DNA from: an uncultured Bacteroidia bacterium | Lineage (GTDB): Bacteria > Bacteroidota > Bacteroidia > Bacteroidales > UBA932 | Direction of reading: 5' to 3' | NCBI GenBank assembly: GCA_902795785.1 | Contig: CADBMK010000112.1 | Coordinates: 1-8,241 of the forward strand | DNA: 8,241 nucleotides | Part shown: positions 5,163 through 8,241 of the stretch, in pieces | How positions within the stretch are numbered: position 1 is the first letter of the stretch | Layout: the number at the start of each line of letters is the position of its first letter | The notes under the pieces: model-generated | What the model was told of the DNA's origin: nothing | The model's input: the letters and a program-made list of their open reading frames with translations, nothing else | Databases searched by the model: none | Position numbers and translations under genes: made by a program

Positions 5163-7283
5163 ATGTTTAGTACTATGGAAACTGCAAACAACAAATTCGA
5201 ATTCCTCAGCCGCTTCGCTCAGGATCTGAACGGGCAGGCCTCCAAAGGAAAACTCGACCCTGTCATCGGCAGGGACGATGAAATAAGAAGGGTTCTTCAG
5301 ATTCTTTCCAGAAGGACCAAGAACAACCCGATCCTCGTAGGTGAACCTGGTGTCGGCAAGACCGCCATCTCTGAAGGCATCGCCCAGAAAATCGTGGACG
5401 GACAGGTTCCAGAGAACCTGAAGGACAAGAAAATTTACTCCCTGGACATGGGCGCCCTCATAGCAGGTGCGAAGTACCAGGGCGAGTTCGAGGAGAGACT
5501 AAAAGGCGTTGTAAAAGAGGTCATCGACTCGGCAGGCGAGATCATCCTGTTCATTGATGAAATCCATACACTTGTAGGCGCAGGAAGGACTTCCGGCGCA
5601 ATGGACGCATCCAACATCCTCAAACCGGCCCTCGCAAGGGGCGAACTTAGGACAATCGGTTCAACCACCCTTGACGAGTACCAGAAATACTTCGAGACCG
5701 ACAAGGCCCTGGAACGTCGTTTCCAGAAGGTGATGATTGACGAACCAAGTCCTTCGGAATCCATCGCAATAATGCGAGGCCTCAAGGAGAAGTACGAGAA
5801 CCACCACAGGGTAAGGATTGAGGACGATGCACTGATTGCCGCCGTCAACCTCTCCCACAGGTACATCTCAGACCGTTACCTTCCGGACAAGGCCATCGAC
5901 CTTGTGGATGAGGCGGCTTCAAAGCTCAGGCTTGAGATGAACTCCGTTCCGGAACCTATCGCCGAGCTCAACAGCTCCATCAGGCAGCTTGAAATCGAGA
6001 AGGAAGCCATCAAACGTGAAGGCGTAGGCCTTAAGATGAACAAGATTGAGGAAGAGCTCAAGGACCTTGGGGCAAAGAAAGACGCCCTTATGAAAAGGTG
6101 GAATGCCGAGAAGGAGATCCTCACAGACCTTCAGAACGCACGTCAGAAGATAGAGGAGGTTAAGATTCAGGCCCAGAACGCCGAGCGTGCCGGAGATTAC
6201 GGCAAGGTGGCCGAACTCAGGTACGGAACCCTGGCAGAACTCCAGAAAAAAGTTGACGAACTTACAGCAAAACAGGCCTCCATCAAGGATCCTGTAATCA
6301 CAGAGTCCGTAACTCCTCAGGACATTGCAGAAGTGGTGGCAAAATGGACCGGTATCCCTGTGGCAAAGATGCTGGAAAGCGAGAAGGAGAAACTTCTTAA
6401 GATGGAAGAAGAACTCCACCAGAGGGTGGTAGGCCAGGACCTGGCCATCAAGGCCGTCTCAGACGCTGTAAGACGTAACCGCGCAGGACTCTCAAACGAA
6501 AAGAGGCCTATCGGCTCCTTCCTCTTCATGGGTACGACAGGCGTAGGTAAGACCGAGCTCGCAAAGGCCCTTGCACAGTTCCTCTTCAACGATGAGAGCA
6601 TGATTACCCGTATCGATATGAGCGAGTATCAGGAAAGACATACCGTGAGCCGTCTTGTGGGTGCTCCTCCGGGATACGTCGGTTACGATGAAGGCGGCCA
6701 GCTGACCGAAGCCGTAAGGAGAAAGCCTTACTCAGTTGTCCTGCTGGATGAGATTGAGAAGGCGCATCCGGACGTGTTCAACGTCCTGCTTCAGGTCCTC
6801 GACGACGGCCGACTCACGGATAACAAGGGCAGAACAGTAGATTTCAAGAACACCATCCTCATCATGACTTCCAACGCCGGTTCCGAGTTCATCGACGGCA
6901 GCAGGGAAGGAAACGGCAAGGCGATGGAAGTTCTCAAACAGACCTTCCGTCCTGAGTTCCTAAACCGTATCGACGATATCATAATGTTTGATCCGCTTAC
7001 GAAGGACGATATCACCGAGATTCTCAGAATCCAGATGAGAGACCTTCAGAAGAAACTCTCAGAGAACAACATAACCCTCAACTGGACCAGGGATTTCGAG
7101 GAAGTCCTCACAAAGGAAGGATACGACCCGGCATACGGCGCCCGTCCTATCAAGAGGATTGTCCAGAGAGACCTTCTCAACAAGCTGGCCTCAGATATAC
7201 TTAATGGCACCATCCGGAAGGACAGTGCCATTACAGCCGACGCCAGGAACGGCGAGGTTATTCTGCGGAATCAGGAACCCTGA
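5163..7283 (+). CDS. clpB: ClpB-type disaggregase lacking the N-terminal domain
   Basis: The product has 706 residues, or 702 if translation starts at the second ATG (5175), which has A at -3 and more room after the hairpin. NBD1 has Walker A G-E-P-G-V-G-K-T (60-67), pore loop K-Y-Q-G (104-107), Walker B L-F-I-D-E (129-133) and A-L-E-R-R-F (182-187). A full coiled-coil M-domain (about 264-385) follows, which marks ClpB rather than ClpA or ClpC. NBD2 has Walker A G-T-T-G-V-G-K-T (457-464), pore loop G-Y-V-G (504-507), Walker B V-L-L-D-E (526-530), F-L-N-R-I-D (599-604) and sensor II G-A-R-P (659-662). ClpB is normally about 860 residues; the roughly 150-residue N-domain is absent, and the upstream DNA has no room for it. 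All catalytic residues are present, so it should be an active hexameric ATPase that works with DnaK to resolubilise aggregates in the cytosol. Its 3' end overlaps the convergent dipeptidase gene. Confidence 0.95.
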   Translation: MFSTMETANNKFEFLSRFAQDLNGQASKGKLDPVIGRDDEIRRVLQILSRRTKNNPILVGEPGVGKTAISEGIAQKIVDGQVPENLKDKKIYSLDMGALIAGAKYQGEFEERLKGVVKEVIDSAGEIILFIDEIHTLVGAGRTSGAMDASNILKPALARGELRTIGSTTLDEYQKYFETDKALERRFQKVMIDEPSPSESIAIMRGLKEKYENHHRVRIEDDALIAAVNLSHRYISDRYLPDKAIDLVDEAASKLRLEMNSVPEPIAELNSSIRQLEIEKEAIKREGVGLKMNKIEEELKDLGAKKDALMKRWNAEKEILTDLQNARQKIEEVKIQAQNAERAGDYGKVAELRYGTLAELQKKVDELTAKQASIKDPVITESVTPQDIAEVVAKWTGIPVAKMLESEKEKLLKMEEELHQRVVGQDLAIKAVSDAVRRNRAGLSNEKRPIGSFLFMGTTGVGKTELAKALAQFLFNDESMITRIDMSEYQERHTVSRLVGAPPGYVGYDEGGQLTEAVRRKPYSVVLLDEIEKAHPDVFNVLLQVLDDGRLTDNKGRTVDFKNTILIMTSNAGSEFIDGSREGNGKAMEVLKQTFRPEFLNRIDDIIMFDPLTKDDITEILRIQMRDLQKKLSENNITLNWTRDFEEVLTKEGYDPAYGARPIKRIVQRDLLNKLASDILNGTIRKDSAITADARNGEVILRNQEP

Positions 7284-8241
7284 GTACGGCTCCGTTCTCC
7301 CTTACCACCGCTTCCTTCCATCTGTCGGTATAACCCGGATGAAGGACTCGTGAAGGGAACTTGGTTGACACTTCACTGTGGCGGAAGGTTCCGTCCGAGT
7401 TCTGTGGTTTGACATTGAAGTCAAGGAACTTCACAAGGAGGTCCTCCTCAAGTTTAACCCAGGCCCTGAACTGACTCATTGCAGTATTGACGGAATAGTC
7501 TGTCAACATCTTTTCTACGCTGGCGAGCGGATTTGAAGAAATCCTCGCGCCGGCGTTTTTCTTTAACTTGCCCTGAAGCTTGTACGCAATCTCGTTGTAC
7601 TTCTCAAGAGCCCTCTTGTCCATATCCTTTGTGGCGTAGTCCATCTGCTCAGCCTCGAACTTGTCTATCTTCTCCCTTACATAAGGGGCCATCAAGTTGT
7701 ACATCCTGTAGCAGGCGTTGGAAATTCTGTTGTTGATCCAGAACTGGGAGGTCGGAGAGTAGGTGATGATATTGCCGTTCCCTTCCCTGAGACAGTCAGG
7801 TACGGCATTCACGCTTGAATATATAGGAGTAAGGTAAGATGTGGCCGCATCGTCCACGCTGAACCAGAGCAGGCCTCCGATGACGTCAGGAAGATAGCTT
7901 CTTGACTGGGCCACAAACCAGAATCCGGTCTGCTGGGTGGCGATTGCGCGCTCATTCACATAGGTAGTATCGTTGTATGTCCACTCAAGAGGACGTGCCC
8001 TGTACGGAAGGGCGTTTCCGCCGGCACCTATATCCACGGTCATATCCATTGGAGTTCCCTCATAATGGTCTCTCATGACGTTTGCAACGTCCTTGACGGA
8101 AATCTTCTTGTTTGGCTTGATGAAAAGAGGCATCCTGTTTTTCATATCGTAGCCCATTGCATAATCCAGCCACGTGTAGGCATCCTTGGTGATGAGCCTG
8201 CCGTTCTCGTCAGGATAAGTGAACCAGCCGTTGCTCAGGAG
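7258..8241 (-). CDS. Family C69 dipeptidase, C-terminal part
   Basis: The frame is open from the right edge to TAA (7260-7258), giving 327 residues of the C-terminal part. Starts such as the ATG at 8157 are internal, since in-frame coding continues upstream with W-L-D-Y-A before M-G-Y-D-M. Recognisable family blocks are A-N-V-M-R-D-H-Y-E-G-T-P, P-Y-R-A-R-P-L-E-W, N-E-R-A-I-A-T-Q-Q-T, F-V-A-Q-S-R, G-G-L-L-W-F-S-V-D-D-A and Y-S-P-T-S-Q-F-W. These fit peptidase family C69 (PF03577), Ntn-fold dipeptidases whose mature N-terminal Cys is the nucleophile. That residue and any signal peptide lie beyond the window; I estimate that roughly 200 or more residues are missing. Bacteroidales members are commonly exported and would cut dipeptides during peptide scavenging. 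A charged helical segment (near 7610-7690) and a conserved-looking end R-V-L-H-P-G-Y-T-D-R-W are present. The stop lies inside clpB. Confidence 0.9.
   Translation of the reverse strand, partial: LLSNGWFTYPDENGRLITKDAYTWLDYAMGYDMKNRMPLFIKPNKKISVKDVANVMRDHYEGTPMDMTVDIGAGGNALPYRARPLEWTYNDTTYVNERAIATQQTGFWFVAQSRSYLPDVIGGLLWFSVDDAATSYLTPIYSSVNAVPDCLREGNGNIITYSPTSQFWINNRISNACYRMYNLMAPYVREKIDKFEAEQMDYATKDMDKRALEKYNEIAYKLQGKLKKNAGARISSNPLASVEKMLTDYSVNTAMSQFRAWVKLEEDLLVKFLDFNVKPQNSDGTFRHSEVSTKFPSRVLHPGYTDRWKEAVVRENGAVLRVPDSAE

Noticed and set aside
5435..6601. Several antisense reading frames within clpB
   Set aside because: They lie opposite strongly conserved Clp motifs and show no domain pattern or start context of their own.

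Overview
The window looks like a chromosomal segment from a member of the Bacteroidales (phylum Bacteroidota). The genus cannot be settled from the sequence. Three things support this: core-promoter elements of the Bacteroidota type TAnnTTTG, start codons without Shine-Dalgarno sequences, and an LptE-type lipoprotein, a small TPR protein and SecG in a gene order I recall from this phylum. Base composition is near 50% GC. No phage, insertion sequence, CRISPR array or integrase is visible, and no gene-free stretch exceeds about 125 bases.

Left part (1-705). The 3' end of a phosphotransferase-family kinase gene runs rightward to 456. It meets a leftward tRNA-Ser(GCU) gene, and the two share one perfect 12-bp hairpin terminator. 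The tRNA has its own probable promoter, whose -33 box lies in the T-tract of the terminator of the next leftward gene.

Middle-left (706-2457). A leftward gene encodes an abundant-looking lipoprotein with an OmpA-like region and TPR-like helical repeats. Its Arg codons are mainly CGT/CGC, while the neighbouring genes favour AGG/AGA. It is divergent from a four-gene rightward operon.

Operon (2458-5067). A sigma-54 activator without an N-terminal sensory domain is followed by an LptE-like outer-membrane lipoprotein, a small single-TPR protein and SecG. The start and stop codons overlap at all three junctions, so translation is probably coupled. The set joins a regulator to LPS transport and protein secretion, which suggests envelope biogenesis.

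Right part (5068-8241). A ClpB-type disaggregase lacks the usual N-terminal substrate domain but has both ATPase modules and the coiled-coil M-domain. Its leader carries a perfect palindrome, a promoter-like element and a 14-bp terminator-like hairpin ending just before the start codon, an arrangement that suggests regulated transcription. ClpB ends in a 26-bp tail-to-tail overlap with a leftward family C69 dipeptidase gene that runs off the right edge.

No completely new system is evident. The items most worth a second look are the N-domain-less ClpB and its leader, the sensorless sigma-54 activator heading an envelope operon, and the uncharacterised lipoprotein.
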